In this document: positions 52,161-60,939 of the stretch, piece by piece
How the letters are laid out: every line of letters starts with the position of its first letter
Numbering within the stretch: the stretch's first letter is position 1
NCBI GenBank assembly: GCA_963662605.1
Contig: OY759785.1
Coordinates: forward strand, 3,816,648-3,880,647
DNA from: G963662605 sp963662605
GTDB taxonomy: Bacteria > Bacteroidota > Ignavibacteria > Ignavibacteriales > Ignavibacteriaceae
Length of the DNA: 64,000 nt
Direction of reading: 5' to 3'
The notes under the pieces: generated by a model
Database searches by the model: none
Told to the model about the DNA's origin: nothing
Seen by the model: only the letters and a program-made list of their open reading frames with translations
Translations under genes and position numbers: made by a program

Positions 52161-53114
52161 ATGGAAGTGCACTTTTGGGGCGTCCGTGGTTCAATTCCGG
52201 CACCACCTACTTCGCAGCATCTCCTGTCAAAAATACGCCTGGTTTTGGAATTATCCGCCGGTAAGGATTTATCCTCCCCGCAAAAGATAGATACGTTCCT
52301 CGATTCCCTCTCTGAAAAAGAGCTCGGATTTCTGGGTGGTAATACCCCCTGTGTTGAAGTTCGTGCCGACGATACCATTATAGTTTTCGATATGGGCAGT
52401 GGCTTTAGAGAGCTTGGCGATCATCTCTTAGAGGTGCAAAAAGAAACCGGCAAGGGAATTGAAATCCATGTCTTCATGTGCCATACACACTGGGATCACA
52501 TTCAGGGTTTCCCGTTTTTTGTACCGGCGTACCGGCCAAACACCACCATTCATTTCTATCACGTTCACCCTAACTTAAAAGAGCGTTTAGAGCAGCAACA
52601 GGATTTCCGGTTTTTTCCCGTATCTATGAACAACATGGCTTCCGAAAAGATATTCCACCAGGTGGAGTCCGGCGGCGAAGTGCGCATCGGCAACGTTGTT
52701 ATCAAGAATATAGAACTTAATCATCCCGGGAAATCATACACTTTCCGTGTCGAGCATGGCGGAAAAACATTTGTATATGCCAGCGACGGTGAATATAACA
52801 ATCTGCCCACAACAAAAATCAAAGAATACATTAACTTTTATAAAGATGCGGATTTGTTGTTGTTCGATGCCCCGTATTCTTTTTCGGAAGAGATTGAAAA
52901 AATCAATTGGGGACACAGTTCCGCGTTAATCGGCGTTGATTTATCCGTAAAGGCCGGTGTAAAGCTATTATCGTTATTCCATCATGCTCCGGAAAATGAC
53001 GATAATACCGTTTTTAAGCTGCTTGAGACAGCCAAGAATTATCAATCGCAAAACTATCCAAAATCAAAACTGCAAATCACTCTGGCACGCGAAGGCGCAA
53101 CAATACCATTATAA
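52161..53114 (+). CDS. Metallo-beta-lactamase-fold hydrolase (PhnP/RNase Z-like group)
   Basis: A 317-residue MBL-fold protein. The N-terminus MEVHFWGVRGSIPAP, the GNTPCVEV block and the metal motif HTHWDHIQGFPFF are typical of the PhnP/Lactamase_B_2 group of cyclic phosphodiesterases. Further ligands are NHPGKSYTFRVE, YASDGEYNN and SLFHHAPENDD. An insertion at residues 20-60 is unusual compared with PhnP. It might cleave a cyclic nucleotide or phosphodiester; the substrate is unknown. It is monocistronic and ends in a terminator. Confidence 0.85.
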   Translation: MEVHFWGVRGSIPAPPTSQHLLSKIRLVLELSAGKDLSSPQKIDTFLDSLSEKELGFLGGNTPCVEVRADDTIIVFDMGSGFRELGDHLLEVQKETGKGIEIHVFMCHTHWDHIQGFPFFVPAYRPNTTIHFYHVHPNLKERLEQQQDFRFFPVSMNNMASEKIFHQVESGGEVRIGNVVIKNIELNHPGKSYTFRVEHGGKTFVYASDGEYNNLPTTKIKEYINFYKDADLLLFDAPYSFSEEIEKINWGHSSALIGVDLSVKAGVKLLSLFHHAPENDDNTVFKLLETAKNYQSQNYPKSKLQITLAREGATIPL

Positions 53115-53129
53115 ACTTTTCGGATCAAT

Positions 53130-53158
53130 AAAAAAGCCCCGGTAATCGGGGCTTTTTT
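53130..53158. terminator. Bidirectional intrinsic terminator
   Basis: AAAAAGCCCCG / CGGGGCTTTTTT with a short loop and T tracts on both strands, between the convergent hydrolase gene and the last gene of the outer-membrane cluster. Confidence 0.92.
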
Positions 53159-53165
53159 GTTTGGA

Positions 53166-54566
53166 CTAATAGTTAATTCGTATAATCGGTGAGAACACAA
53201 GGTAGGTATCCGGCCGGTATCCCGGCTGTTGAATACTGGACATACGAATCGGCGTCATTATCTTAAACTCAATTCCGATCACATTGGAAATCATCAGGGC
53301 TGTTTTAAGACCGAGATATCCGGTTTCTTCACTGAGATTATAATTCATCAAAATACCGACATTATGACTCAACAAGCCGCCGGTATTCTGCAATCCGAAC
53401 TCCGATGTAATTGAGTAACGGAAACCATTCTCGAATTTTGAAGTCGCCAGCGATGGAATATCATTCATTGATGTAACTTCATAATATTTTACATCAAACA
53501 ATGAGCCGCCGATACCGGCATAAAAAGAACCCCAGTCCGACAATTTCAGAATATTGTCTTCGAGGAAGAAAAGATCTACATAATTCCTTGTCGAAAAGAA
53601 TCTTGAACCGAGCGGCATTTTTAGGTCTGATCCGCTGCTAGTACCAATAGTAAAGTATGATTCAAGAGTAATGTTCAAGTCGGACAGATCCGAAGAAATG
53701 CCTTTGAGAAATTTTCCACTGCCTTTCAAATAGAATCCGGTGCCGCTATTTACAAGTTTGCGCTCTGAGCCGTTATCTTGAAGGCCTAAATCAGGAAAAA
53801 TTGCGGGTATTCCGATACCGGCATCAATTGAATACGTAACATCCGGAAGGCTGTTGACAATCGAATCAGCGTATGCCATTCTAAAACCCGCGACATAATC
53901 AGGGAAATACCAGCCGGGTAAAGAAATGTGGTCATTACCCCAATTTCCAAAGGCGGAGACAAAGTACTTATTCCGGTTATCGGTTGTTGTACTCCAGAAC
54001 ATAACCTCAGGATGATACATGTGCATGGTAATATTAAAATTATATGCCGGCTTGTAATCAAACGATGTTTTGGTGATGTCATTCAGGGCATACATCTGTT
54101 TTTTCATATCCTGATATAACTCATTACCGAGAATATCTTTAATAAAAATATAATCCTGAACCTGATCAAAGAAGTAATCACTGCTGTCAACCGTAGCCAT
54201 TTTCGGCTCTTTAAAAAACCGGATTACCTCTATCTCGTCATCATAAAATCTTCTTCGAAGATCAACAAAAACATTATCGTCGTAAATATATTGTGCGTTC
54301 TTATCAATTTCGGCCAAAGTAGGCTTTCTGCCGTTAATACGAAGAGCATTTTTAACTACAAAGCGGTTAAAAATTTCGCGTATGTACGTCGGATCCGTAA
54401 TAATCCACTTTTGCTTCAAATCATTAAACGAAGTGGTATTATATTCGAGTCCGCGGTAAATTTTCTCTACTCGTTCCAGTCTGCTTGCGACTGCCTCAGG
54501 AGAAGTTGTTGATTGCGCAAATAGTGAAACGGCGGATAATAAAATGATTGCTATTGTGTTTTTCAT
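53166..54566 (-). CDS. Outer-membrane protein of the tandem pair, family A, second copy
   Basis: A 466-residue protein with a signal peptide (NTIAIILLSAVSLFAQ). It is a clear paralogue of the gene at 56150-57541. Shared blocks are YNTxxFNDLKQKW, DPxxxREIFNRFVV, YDDE, NRNKYxVSAFG and the C-terminal RPDTYxVFSPI with a final RINY. The terminal aromatic and regular beta strands suggest an outer-membrane barrel preceded by a helical periplasmic domain. ATG 54566 has GGAG seven bases upstream; an in-frame ATG at 54581 lies before that site. It is the last gene of the GldLM-like cluster. No known family is recognised. Confidence 0.75.
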   Translation of the reverse strand: MKNTIAIILLSAVSLFAQSTTSPEAVASRLERVEKIYRGLEYNTTSFNDLKQKWIITDPTYIREIFNRFVVKNALRINGRKPTLAEIDKNAQYIYDDNVFVDLRRRFYDDEIEVIRFFKEPKMATVDSSDYFFDQVQDYIFIKDILGNELYQDMKKQMYALNDITKTSFDYKPAYNFNITMHMYHPEVMFWSTTTDNRNKYFVSAFGNWGNDHISLPGWYFPDYVAGFRMAYADSIVNSLPDVTYSIDAGIGIPAIFPDLGLQDNGSERKLVNSGTGFYLKGSGKFLKGISSDLSDLNITLESYFTIGTSSGSDLKMPLGSRFFSTRNYVDLFFLEDNILKLSDWGSFYAGIGGSLFDVKYYEVTSMNDIPSLATSKFENGFRYSITSEFGLQNTGGLLSHNVGILMNYNLSEETGYLGLKTALMISNVIGIEFKIMTPIRMSSIQQPGYRPDTYLVFSPIIRINY

Positions 54567-54577
54567 AAATTCTCCAA

Positions 54578-56086
54578 TCAATTCAGTCCGTAGCGGTAAC
54601 GTAATTGCACAATGGAATTTCCACCTTCAACCTCCCATGGATACTGAGATCTGAGTATCGGGGCAGTGATATACGAGGCTTCAAAACGCAATGAGCTCAC
54701 CGGTGAAAATTCTACAATCTTCATCCATAGAGAAGCTGTCAGCACGTTATCATACAGACGGAATGAAGAGCCTAAAAACTCCATATTCTGTGGCGCAAAA
54801 TTCAGATTAAATGTTATACTGGGTTTAATTTTATTATATACAAGCTCTTTCGACGCGGAATTTTTTTGATAAACAGCTTTGACAACGTCGTAGCATCCGA
54901 TTCCCACATCCATTCTCATTCGCAAAAATCTTTCTTCGCTGGAATTCCAATAAAACGAGAATGAAGTTTCCCACTGATTGAAAGAAAAGTAAGCTGTCGA
55001 ACTGTCTGCCGGTCCAATTGATGAGTAGGGATTTGAGACATCTCTCTTGCCGCCGGCAAAATAAATATTAAACGCCGGGAGACCGTATACCCGTGAACAT
55101 GCGACATCTAAAATCAAACCCGAGCCGACGTTGAGAAGCGGTTTCTCGCCCGACAGAAAAGGCATTTTGTCCACGGCATTATATAAGTTGGTTCTTACGC
55201 GTCCTAATACTTTTGCATCAATAATAAAGTCTTTTTTTAAATCCGGCGTTTGGGAAGCAATATTCATAAACATCCGCAAACCAAGTGTCAGCGCCATTGG
55301 TTTATACGGAGCAACATTCAGGCCTTTGGATTCGGTGTTGATCTCTGCCCCAACAGAACTAAAGCCAAAATCCATGCTCTTATGATAAAAACTCACATGA
55401 GAAAAATCCACATCAAACTGATATTCCGACTCAACCGAGGATGCGTCGCCGCCTCTTCTTCTGGCAGCAGACTTCTTGTCAGCCTGAATTTTAGGATAGT
55501 GGTGCATTGAATTTACCCTCTGGAAATTCAGGAAATCCAGATTGTCGGAAGCTGAAATACCGCGGCTTTTATTCATTTTTTCTGTTCCGGTTATTCCCAG
55601 CATTGATGCCGGATCTTCAATCTTTAACCGTTCCATCATAATGTTGTACAATGCCGCGTAATACGGACTGCCTGCAAAATATAGGTCTTGGACATCGCCA
55701 AACGAGAGAACCACCACAGTATCAATACTCGCGCCCGTGGTTTCGCCAAAGAAACTTTCGCCTGAAGCAGCTTTATCTTCTATTTCTTTCACTGTAAGAA
55801 TGACTGTAGAATCAAGTTCATAGTTTTCTTTGAGAATAATGAACTGATATGTCACATTATCTTTTATCCGGAAATTAAATTTTCCACCGGTTTCAGCTCG
55901 TGGAATGTTCGATAAGGCGGAAATATCTTCGGATTTCGGTTGAAAACCAACAGCATATACATTAAGGTATTTTTTATCGGCTGAAAGTTTTCTTTCAACC
56001 TTATGATATGCCTCAAATATTGTTTGCGGCAATGCTGAACCCGCCAAAAGCAAAACCACTAATATAGTAATATACCCTTGTCGCAT
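54578..56086 (-). CDS. Outer-membrane protein of the tandem pair, family B, second copy
   Basis: A 502-residue secreted protein (signal peptide ITILVVLLLAGSALPQ), paralogous to the gene at 57557-59071. Shared motifs are SFFGETTGAS in place of QFFGETTGPT, the block DFLNFQRxNSMHxYPK, FxHKxMxF, and a C-terminal LRYRYGL. The first 180 residues look like a soluble periplasmic domain, and the rest like barrel strands. The ATG follows AGAGGG. It is preceded by a hairpin that separates it from the first copy of the pair. The function is unknown; the context suggests a role linked to the GldLM-like motor. Confidence 0.75.
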   Translation of the reverse strand: MRQGYITILVVLLLAGSALPQTIFEAYHKVERKLSADKKYLNVYAVGFQPKSEDISALSNIPRAETGGKFNFRIKDNVTYQFIILKENYELDSTVILTVKEIEDKAASGESFFGETTGASIDTVVVLSFGDVQDLYFAGSPYYAALYNIMMERLKIEDPASMLGITGTEKMNKSRGISASDNLDFLNFQRVNSMHHYPKIQADKKSAARRRGGDASSVESEYQFDVDFSHVSFYHKSMDFGFSSVGAEINTESKGLNVAPYKPMALTLGLRMFMNIASQTPDLKKDFIIDAKVLGRVRTNLYNAVDKMPFLSGEKPLLNVGSGLILDVACSRVYGLPAFNIYFAGGKRDVSNPYSSIGPADSSTAYFSFNQWETSFSFYWNSSEERFLRMRMDVGIGCYDVVKAVYQKNSASKELVYNKIKPSITFNLNFAPQNMEFLGSSFRLYDNVLTASLWMKIVEFSPVSSLRFEASYITAPILRSQYPWEVEGGNSIVQLRYRYGLN

Positions 56087-56115
56087 AACCCTCTTGGATT
56101 CGATGATATAAAAGC

Positions 56116-56144
56116 AAGGGCAGCAGGGATATCCCTCTGCCCTT
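56116..56144 (-). terminator. Stem-loop between the two outer-membrane pairs
   Basis: AAGGGCA / TGCCCTT encloses an inner palindrome AGGGATATCCCT with small bulges. On the minus strand TGCTTTTATATC follows, a weak T tract, so it may attenuate transcription into the second pair or protect mRNA ends. Confidence 0.6.
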
Positions 56145-56149
56145 AGGCA

Positions 56150-57541
56150 TTAATAGTTTATTCTGAGAATTGGTGAAAATACAATGTACGTATCAGGTCT
56201 CCAGGGATCCTTTTTCTGATCCACCCCAAAACTCTTCATAACGCGTAAATCAACACCAAACTGCTCGCCAAGCATAACTTGTCCGCCAGCAGCGATGACA
56301 CCACACCCGGTTGTGTTATAAGTAAGCATAGTCCAAATATGGTGTTGAATTAAACCACCGGAACGGCTGACGCCGAATTTAACAAACGCATTGTGAGAAA
56401 ATTTCTCTCCAAACGATTTCTTTTTATCCAAATCAGTCAATTTGGAGCTTAGTATACTCAGTTGATACCTGTATAAATCCGATGTGCTGATACCTCCGCC
56501 GAGCTCAAAGATACCTAAATCTCCTAAATCAGCAATATCCGGCACATTAAGGCTTATCGTTGCGTAATTTCTTACTGAAAAAATCGTGTCGGTTAAAGGC
56601 ATGTTAAAGTCTTTTTTCCGTTTCTCATCTAATGAATATTTTGCTTCGAGAGTCAAATAATACCCATCTGCACCATCAATAAAATACTTTAAAATATCGC
56701 CTGATGCTCGCAGGTAAATAGATTGGCCGGTGCTTTTTAAATGGTCGCGTGGAGAAACGCCGCTACGAAATGGATAGCCCGCTCCTAAAGCAGTACCGAT
56801 ACGTACATCATATAAATACTTGCTCAAATCATTGGATATTGATTGATAGTATGTTAGTGCTCCGCCGACGACATATTCATCAGCATACCATCCCGGAAGC
56901 ATAATCAAATCATTGCCCCATTTACCAAATGCAGAAACGAGATACTTGTTTCTGTTTGCTGAGGTGGTGTTCCAGAACATAAGATGTGGTTCAAGAGCAT
57001 TCAAATAGATATCATAGAAATATCCATTTTTTGAATCAAAGTTTGATTTTGTCAGGCTGCTGTAAAAGTATCCTTGCGTCTTGATTTTCTCGTAAACTTT
57101 ATCACCAACAACATCTTTCAGTAAATACCCGTCCACGATAGGGTCGAAAAGATACGTTGGTTTTGAGCTTTGCAATTCACTTTCAGGAATAAACGCGAAG
57201 AATTCAACTTCATCATCGTAATAGCGCTTGCGGAGATCAATAACGACTTTACTTTCATAGATCAGATTCGTTTTCTCTTTCAGCACATTGACATTAATAT
57301 TCATTCCGCCGCTGCGCAGTGCATTGTGCACAACAAATCTGTTGAATATTTCCCGAACCAATAGCGGATCGGAGATTACCCATTTTTGCTTCAAGTCATT
57401 GAATGCCACGGTATTGTATTCCAGGCTTTCATAGATACGCTGCTGCTTATCAAACTCACCGGGAGTCGTCTGAGCCTGAGTTTGAGCCGTGAAGGTAAGA
57501 ACAAATAATAAACTTCCGATAAATATACTTTTCATTTTCAT
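56150..57541 (-). CDS. Outer-membrane protein of the tandem pair, family A, first copy
   Basis: A 463-residue secreted protein (signal peptide SIFIGSLLFVLTFTAQTQAQ). Residues 25-160 form a helical domain (RIYESLEYNTVAFNDLKQKW, DPLLVREIFNRFVVHNAL). The rest is predicted beta-rich, with NRNKYLVSAFGKWGND and a terminal DTYIVFSPILRINY ending in tyrosine, as expected for barrel insertion. I prefer ATG 57541 with AAAGG upstream over GTG 57556, which abuts the previous stop. The relation to GldN/PorN is not convincing from sequence; position after GldM is the only parallel. Confidence 0.75.
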   Translation of the reverse strand: MKMKSIFIGSLLFVLTFTAQTQAQTTPGEFDKQQRIYESLEYNTVAFNDLKQKWVISDPLLVREIFNRFVVHNALRSGGMNINVNVLKEKTNLIYESKVVIDLRKRYYDDEVEFFAFIPESELQSSKPTYLFDPIVDGYLLKDVVGDKVYEKIKTQGYFYSSLTKSNFDSKNGYFYDIYLNALEPHLMFWNTTSANRNKYLVSAFGKWGNDLIMLPGWYADEYVVGGALTYYQSISNDLSKYLYDVRIGTALGAGYPFRSGVSPRDHLKSTGQSIYLRASGDILKYFIDGADGYYLTLEAKYSLDEKRKKDFNMPLTDTIFSVRNYATISLNVPDIADLGDLGIFELGGGISTSDLYRYQLSILSSKLTDLDKKKSFGEKFSHNAFVKFGVSRSGGLIQHHIWTMLTYNTTGCGVIAAGGQVMLGEQFGVDLRVMKSFGVDQKKDPWRPDTYIVFSPILRINY

Positions 57542-57556
57542 ATTCCAACCTTTCAC

Positions 57557-59071
57557 TTAAAATCCGTAGCGATAACGAAGTTCTACTAAAGCACCGCCTG
57601 TTGTCTCCCAATTTCGCTTATGCCGCGCAAAAGGAGGAGTTATATACGTCATACCGACTCTGAATACATGACCGCCATCCAGTTCAAGAAGCTTTAACCA
57701 GCCATACGCTTTTACCTGGCTATCGAAAAGTTTAATCGTTCCGCTGTAAATATCTTTGCCTTCAGGTGAAAAATTAAAATGAAGAGCCACTAAAGGAAAA
57801 ATGTCGCCTTGAACATTGACTTTTTTGGCGGCTTTGGTCGCCGTTGCATTTGCAAATTCCGCGCTAAAAACATCGTAATATCCCGCGCCAACCTCAATAC
57901 CAAATCTACTCGTCATACTTTCACTGGTATTCCAGAAAAACATCATCGTTCCCTGAGCCTGTGTGTTTGAGTAAAAGGTATAATATTTTTTATTAATCAA
58001 CTGCCTGAACGGAGGGTTGGTAACATCCGCAGATCCGGACATTACGGCGAAATTAATCGTCGGCAATCCGAATGGCCGTGTTATAGTAAAATCAAAACCT
58101 GCCGCGTTACTTAATATCAATTTTGGTTTCGAACCGGCCAAAAAAGGAAGTGATGTTGAGAGGTCTTCCATATTTACTTTATACCGTCCGAGCATCTTCA
58201 CATCTATTATTGTAGATTTCGCCAACTCTTCCTTTTTATCGGACAGGGAGACATACAATCTCATGCCGCCATTTATTGACATCTGCTGAAAAGGCAGGAG
58301 GTTAAGGATATTTTCCTGAACACCCAGTTCCACGCCAGCCGCACCAAACGAAAACTCCATGGCCTTGTGCGAAAAGCTAACACTGGTAAAACCGGCTTCG
58401 ATTCTATAATCACTTGAATCAACAACGGCTGTTGATCCGCGCTTGCCGAGCTTTTTATCAACTTTAGCTTTGGGGTAAAAGTGCATACTGTTTGCCCGCT
58501 GAAAATTCAAGAAATCGGTATTGTCTCTTGAAGCGATACCAAAACTTGTTTTGATATCATTATCGGGGGTAATCTTCAATAAGGACGTTGGTGGATTGTC
58601 CGGGTTTTCGCGAATAAACTTACGCACCTCATTGTATAGCGTCGCATATGCCAGAGGCTTTGCCGAAGCGAGTTCATATAAATCCTTATAGGATAAAATT
58701 CGTTCGGTTGATCTTGTCGGCCCGGTTGTTTCTCCGAAAAATTGTTCGCCGCCGGCACCCTTTTCTTCTATTCTATCAACATACAGGAGCACGGTTGAAT
58801 CAACTCCGATTGCGTCCATAAGGAAAACCACTTCATAAGTGATATTGTCCTTCGCCTCGAAGGAAACGGGATCCTTATAATTTGTTCTCGGCAAGTTATA
58901 AAGTGTCTCGTTTATTTTATTATTGGGGAAAACTATCTTGTGAATATTAAGATAGTTTTTATCCTTGCGCAATTTAAGGTCAATTTGCTCCAGCATTTCA
59001 TCAAGGTTCTGACAAAATACCGGGGCAGCAAGGCCTAACAATACGACTATACTTAAGATTTTTTTTATCAT
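57557..59071 (-). CDS. Outer-membrane protein of the tandem pair, family B, first copy
   Basis: A 504-residue secreted protein (signal peptide ILSIVVLLGLAAPVFCQ). The N-terminal 170 residues include EQFFGETTGPTRS and ERILSYKDLYELAS. A conserved linker DNTDFLNFQRANSMHFYPK leads into a barrel-like half ending ALVELRYRYGF. ATG 59071 follows GGGAGT; a frame back to 59095 lacks a site and precedes the signal peptide. It is one base from the family A gene. Paralogous to 54578-56086, so the A/B pair was duplicated as a unit. Confidence 0.75.
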   Translation of the reverse strand: MIKKILSIVVLLGLAAPVFCQNLDEMLEQIDLKLRKDKNYLNIHKIVFPNNKINETLYNLPRTNYKDPVSFEAKDNITYEVVFLMDAIGVDSTVLLYVDRIEEKGAGGEQFFGETTGPTRSTERILSYKDLYELASAKPLAYATLYNEVRKFIRENPDNPPTSLLKITPDNDIKTSFGIASRDNTDFLNFQRANSMHFYPKAKVDKKLGKRGSTAVVDSSDYRIEAGFTSVSFSHKAMEFSFGAAGVELGVQENILNLLPFQQMSINGGMRLYVSLSDKKEELAKSTIIDVKMLGRYKVNMEDLSTSLPFLAGSKPKLILSNAAGFDFTITRPFGLPTINFAVMSGSADVTNPPFRQLINKKYYTFYSNTQAQGTMMFFWNTSESMTSRFGIEVGAGYYDVFSAEFANATATKAAKKVNVQGDIFPLVALHFNFSPEGKDIYSGTIKLFDSQVKAYGWLKLLELDGGHVFRVGMTYITPPFARHKRNWETTGGALVELRYRYGF

Positions 59072-59127
59072 ATTACTCCCGGAATAAACAAACATGTATC
59101 CTATATTATATTATTAAGGCAGCGCTG

Positions 59128-60192
59128 TTATCTGATTACTACTGCGTAATAATCTCTACTAAACGATTCGCCGAACTGTGTTCTGTATGCAACATGAACC
59201 TTCACTGATTTTGATTCGCCAATCGGCATTTGATTTAAAAACTCTTCATTAATCGTCAACTCAACAACCTTGAATGAACCGATGTTTCTTTGGGTAAAAC
59301 CGGAAATAAAATTCTCCGGTTCCGAAGTAATCCGCAAACCGTTAAGGTCCGGAATTGTTACCGCGAAGCCGCTTGGCGTCTTCCCGATATAAACATACCA
59401 AAACTGTGTAGCCAAAGAATTATATACGCTGACCAACCACTGATCATTTTCTTTCTTTTCCCATCCGTTAAACTCCTGCAATCCCGGGCGCTCGACAGAA
59501 AACTGCCAATTTGATTTTTCAATTTTGCCGGTTGCGGGTGATTTGAAAGTAAACTCCTTGCCCTGGTATAATCCTCGAATTTTAAATGTTTTGCCAACAT
59601 TAGCGGGGACGCGTAGTATGGTATCAAGCTTAACAAACGGGCCGGAGCTCTTATAGGCAACGGCAGCTCCGTCTAAAATTTCATACGAATAAGCATTCGG
59701 ATCGGTATACTCTACCGTAGCGAAGCTGAATGATTCTTTTTCACCAAAGAAATAAGACGGGCGAAGATTGACCGAGGCTGCCAGCATGGGGTTATACACC
59801 TGAACGAGGTAATAAACATCCTTTTTCAAGCCGCCAAGCTCACCGGAAGCGTTTAGAGAAATTTTTATATAGTAGCTGCCCGGTTCTTCAATCATGTCGC
59901 TGAAAACAATCCAGACTGTTGTACCGCGGCCTCCTTGAACTGCTTTTGGCATATCTTCTTTTTTGGGCTTCTGCGTTGCTTTCTTTACATCGCGAATCTT
60001 CTGAAGATTTGTGTTCAATAGCTCGGCAGAATAGTCCAGCTTGAGAATATTGGCCAATACCAGCGCACCGACCGACGGCGCGTTAAAATCCTGCAATGCA
60101 GCAACTTTTATTGTATCCAATACATCAATCTTCTGTGGAAAAGATTGAGCCGTCAAGAATATAATGATGGCAAAAAATAAGAATCTTTTCAT
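59128..60192 (-). CDS. Secreted GldM-C-like periplasmic protein
   Basis: A 354-residue protein with a signal peptide (FLFFAIIIFLTAQSFPQ). The mature part is beta-rich, with several Ig-like segments: KEDMPKAVQGGRGTTVWIVF, YYIKISLNASGELGGLKKD, and GGKTFKIRGLYQ-like repeats. This resembles the periplasmic domains of GldM/PorM, which reach toward the outer membrane, though similarity is structural rather than motif-based. ATG 60192 with GAGGAAAA upstream is the start. The frame back to 60270 would translate the upstream hairpin. It separates the motor genes from the outer-membrane pairs. Confidence 0.65.
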   Translation of the reverse strand: MKRFLFFAIIIFLTAQSFPQKIDVLDTIKVAALQDFNAPSVGALVLANILKLDYSAELLNTNLQKIRDVKKATQKPKKEDMPKAVQGGRGTTVWIVFSDMIEEPGSYYIKISLNASGELGGLKKDVYYLVQVYNPMLAASVNLRPSYFFGEKESFSFATVEYTDPNAYSYEILDGAAVAYKSSGPFVKLDTILRVPANVGKTFKIRGLYQGKEFTFKSPATGKIEKSNWQFSVERPGLQEFNGWEKKENDQWLVSVYNSLATQFWYVYIGKTPSGFAVTIPDLNGLRITSEPENFISGFTQRNIGSFKVVELTINEEFLNQMPIGESKSVKVHVAYRTQFGESFSRDYYAVVIR

Positions 60193-60236
60193 ACACCACT
60201 TTTCCTCTGGAATAAGTTTCATACTGTAACAAAAAG

Positions 60237-60265
60237 CGTATGGGTTTGCAAAGCAAACCCATACG
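60237..60265 (-). terminator. Terminator-like hairpin directly after the GldM-like gene
   Basis: A perfect 13-bp stem CGTATGGGTTTGC / GCAAACCCATACG with a 3-base loop. On the minus strand the stem is followed by CTTTTTG. It lies between the GldM-like stop and the next start, so it could reduce readthrough from the motor genes into the downstream genes. Confidence 0.85.
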
Positions 60266-60276
60266 TACAAATTAAA

Positions 60277-60903
60277 TTAGAGAACCAGCTCAGCGCCTTT
60301 TTTCTTTACACCACCCTGTCGTTTAGCACTGATGGTGAATGTTTCGACGTTGCTCTTTGCTCTTTTCAGATTTCCCACCATCGTCTTCAATGAATCAAGC
60401 AGAGGCGTGCCTTCCAAATATCCCGGCCACTTGCGATCAACCTCGCAATATGTTGAAAATTTGTAATCGCCTTCTGCACTTATGGTAGCCAGAAATCTTG
60501 CCGCTCCATCTTCATTTTTTACAAGTTTATATTTCCCATTTCCCTTTTCAGAAGTAATTCCTCCGGATGGCCATGCGTCAGGTGCTTTAGAACCCGGTGC
60601 AACATTAACATAATACACAACTCCGGCCTTTTCTTCAACCGATACTAAGCCGGTAACAGATAGAACGATAGTTGCTTCATGTTCGCCTTCTCCGGCAACA
60701 TTATAATCTAAGAACTTCGGAGTTGATGATAATGAAATAGGCGCCTTATAAGATGCCGCAATACTTCCCAGCATATTGGTTCTTATTGCCAATTCACTTT
60801 CTTCCAACTCATCTCTCTCAGTAATAACAATTAACAGCTCCGTAATCAGTACTACATAGAGTACGAAATAGAGCATTTTGGCGCCAGATCCACCTTTCGC
60901 CAT
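60277..60903 (-). CDS. GldM-like motor protein (N-terminal membrane and first periplasmic domain)
   Basis: A 208-residue protein with a single N-terminal membrane helix (MLYFVLYVVLITELLIVITE) bearing a buried glutamate (Glu22), then a periplasmic domain. GldM of Bacteroidota has a short cytosolic start, one membrane helix and periplasmic domains, and pairs with GldL as a proton-driven motor. This protein keeps the start (MAKGGSGAKM), helix and a first domain, but is about 300 residues shorter than GldM. The missing domains may be supplied by the gene at 59128-60192. It follows the GldL-like gene after 36 bp. Assignment rests on context and topology, not strong identity. Confidence 0.65.
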   Translation of the reverse strand: MAKGGSGAKMLYFVLYVVLITELLIVITERDELEESELAIRTNMLGSIAASYKAPISLSSTPKFLDYNVAGEGEHEATIVLSVTGLVSVEEKAGVVYYVNVAPGSKAPDAWPSGGITSEKGNGKYKLVKNEDGAARFLATISAEGDYKFSTYCEVDRKWPGYLEGTPLLDSLKTMVGNLKRAKSNVETFTISAKRQGGVKKKGAELVL

Positions 60904-60939
60904 GTCAAACTCCTTTCAACTTGTGTGCAACAATACTGA

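Noticed and set aside
56150..57541. Assignment of the family A proteins as GldN/PorN
   Set aside because: Position fits, but I could not see GldN motifs, and the terminal barrel signature argues for an outer-membrane protein.
60193..60270. N-terminal extension of the GldM-C-like protein
   Set aside because: It would translate the terminator hairpin and place a signal peptide 26 residues inside; ATG 60192 has a ribosome site.
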